Assembly (NCBI GenBank): GCA_026999335.1
Contig: JALTPW010000144.1
Span: 1-5,614 of the forward strand
Direction: 5' to 3'
DNA: 5,614 nucleotides
DNA from: Chromatiales bacterium
GTDB lineage: Bacteria; Pseudomonadota; Gammaproteobacteria; SZUA-152
Shown here: in pieces, positions 5,543 to 5,614 of the stretch
Layout: each line of letters begins with the position of its first letter
Numbering within the stretch: position 1 is the stretch's first letter
Notes under the pieces: generated by a model
Databases searched by the model: none
Told to the model about the DNA's origin: nothing
The model's input: the letters and a program-made list of their open reading frames with translations, nothing else
Translations under genes and position numbers: made by a program

Positions 5543-5614
5543 ATGATGTTCAGACTGAAGCTGACCACAGCCCTCTCCGTGTTGTTAAGTATTATACTAC
5601 TGCTGGCTGCCACA
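5543..5614 (+). CDS. N-terminus of a membrane-anchored or exported protein, cut by the window edge
   Basis: Only 24 residues are visible: MMFRLKLTTALSVLLSIILL and then LAAT. Two positive residues (R4, K6) precede a continuous hydrophobic helix, the pattern of a signal anchor or signal peptide, as in membrane-bound sensors, chemoreceptors and cyclases. Too little is present to choose a family. The frame is open upstream only to the stop at 5486-5488 and contains no earlier start codon, so translation begins at ATG 5543 or ATG 5546. The ribosome site is weak (GGTAAGCGA at 5522-5530). GC content rises again in this segment compared with the AT-rich block before it, consistent with coding DNA. 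Confidence 0.6.
   Translation, partial: MMFRLKLTTALSVLLSIILLLAAT

Overview
The window looks like a chromosomal segment of a gammaproteobacterium. The encoded topoisomerase I aligns closely, from memory, with the Escherichia coli enzyme, and a cbpA-cbpM pair sits in its usual order. The first 4 kb are GC-rich (hand counts of 60% for 1021-1080 and 68% for 3301-3360). I cannot name the genus; environmental gammaproteobacteria such as the Chromatiales are a guess.

Layout from left to right: (1) 1-2046, minus strand: the first 682 codons of topA, running off the left edge. (2) 2151-2360, minus strand: a complete 69-residue dodecin, a flavin-binding protein, just upstream of topA. (3) 2361-2548: a divergent intergenic region holding a 30-bp near-perfect palindrome upstream of cbpA. 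(4) 2549-3819, plus strand: the cbpA-cbpM operon, a class B J-domain co-chaperone and its small MerR-like modulator, 5 nt apart. (5) 3820-4046: no clear gene; a strong Shine-Dalgarno sequence with a 14-codon ORF, then a composite palindromic repeat of the dRS3-like kind between converging genes. (6) 4047-4346, minus strand: an unrecognised 99-residue, very polar, Arg/Asp-rich protein with a perfect TATAAT box and an AGGAGG ribosome site. (7) 4388-5542: over 1.1 kb of AT-rich DNA (30-32% GC in two hand-counted 60-base blocks) with no convincing gene, several small inverted repeats, one good sigma70-type promoter and one possible terminator. (8) 5543-5614, plus strand: the first 24 codons of a membrane-anchored or exported protein.

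Functional links are modest. CbpA works with DnaK/GrpE and CbpM normally restrains it, so those two genes form a real unit. TopA and dodecin share a strand but have no known functional connection. I see no tRNA, rRNA, CRISPR array, transposase or phage gene. I found no clearly new multi-gene system. The best leads are the palindrome before cbpA, the Arg/Asp-rich small protein, the composite repeat, and the AT-rich gene-poor block with an isolated promoter.
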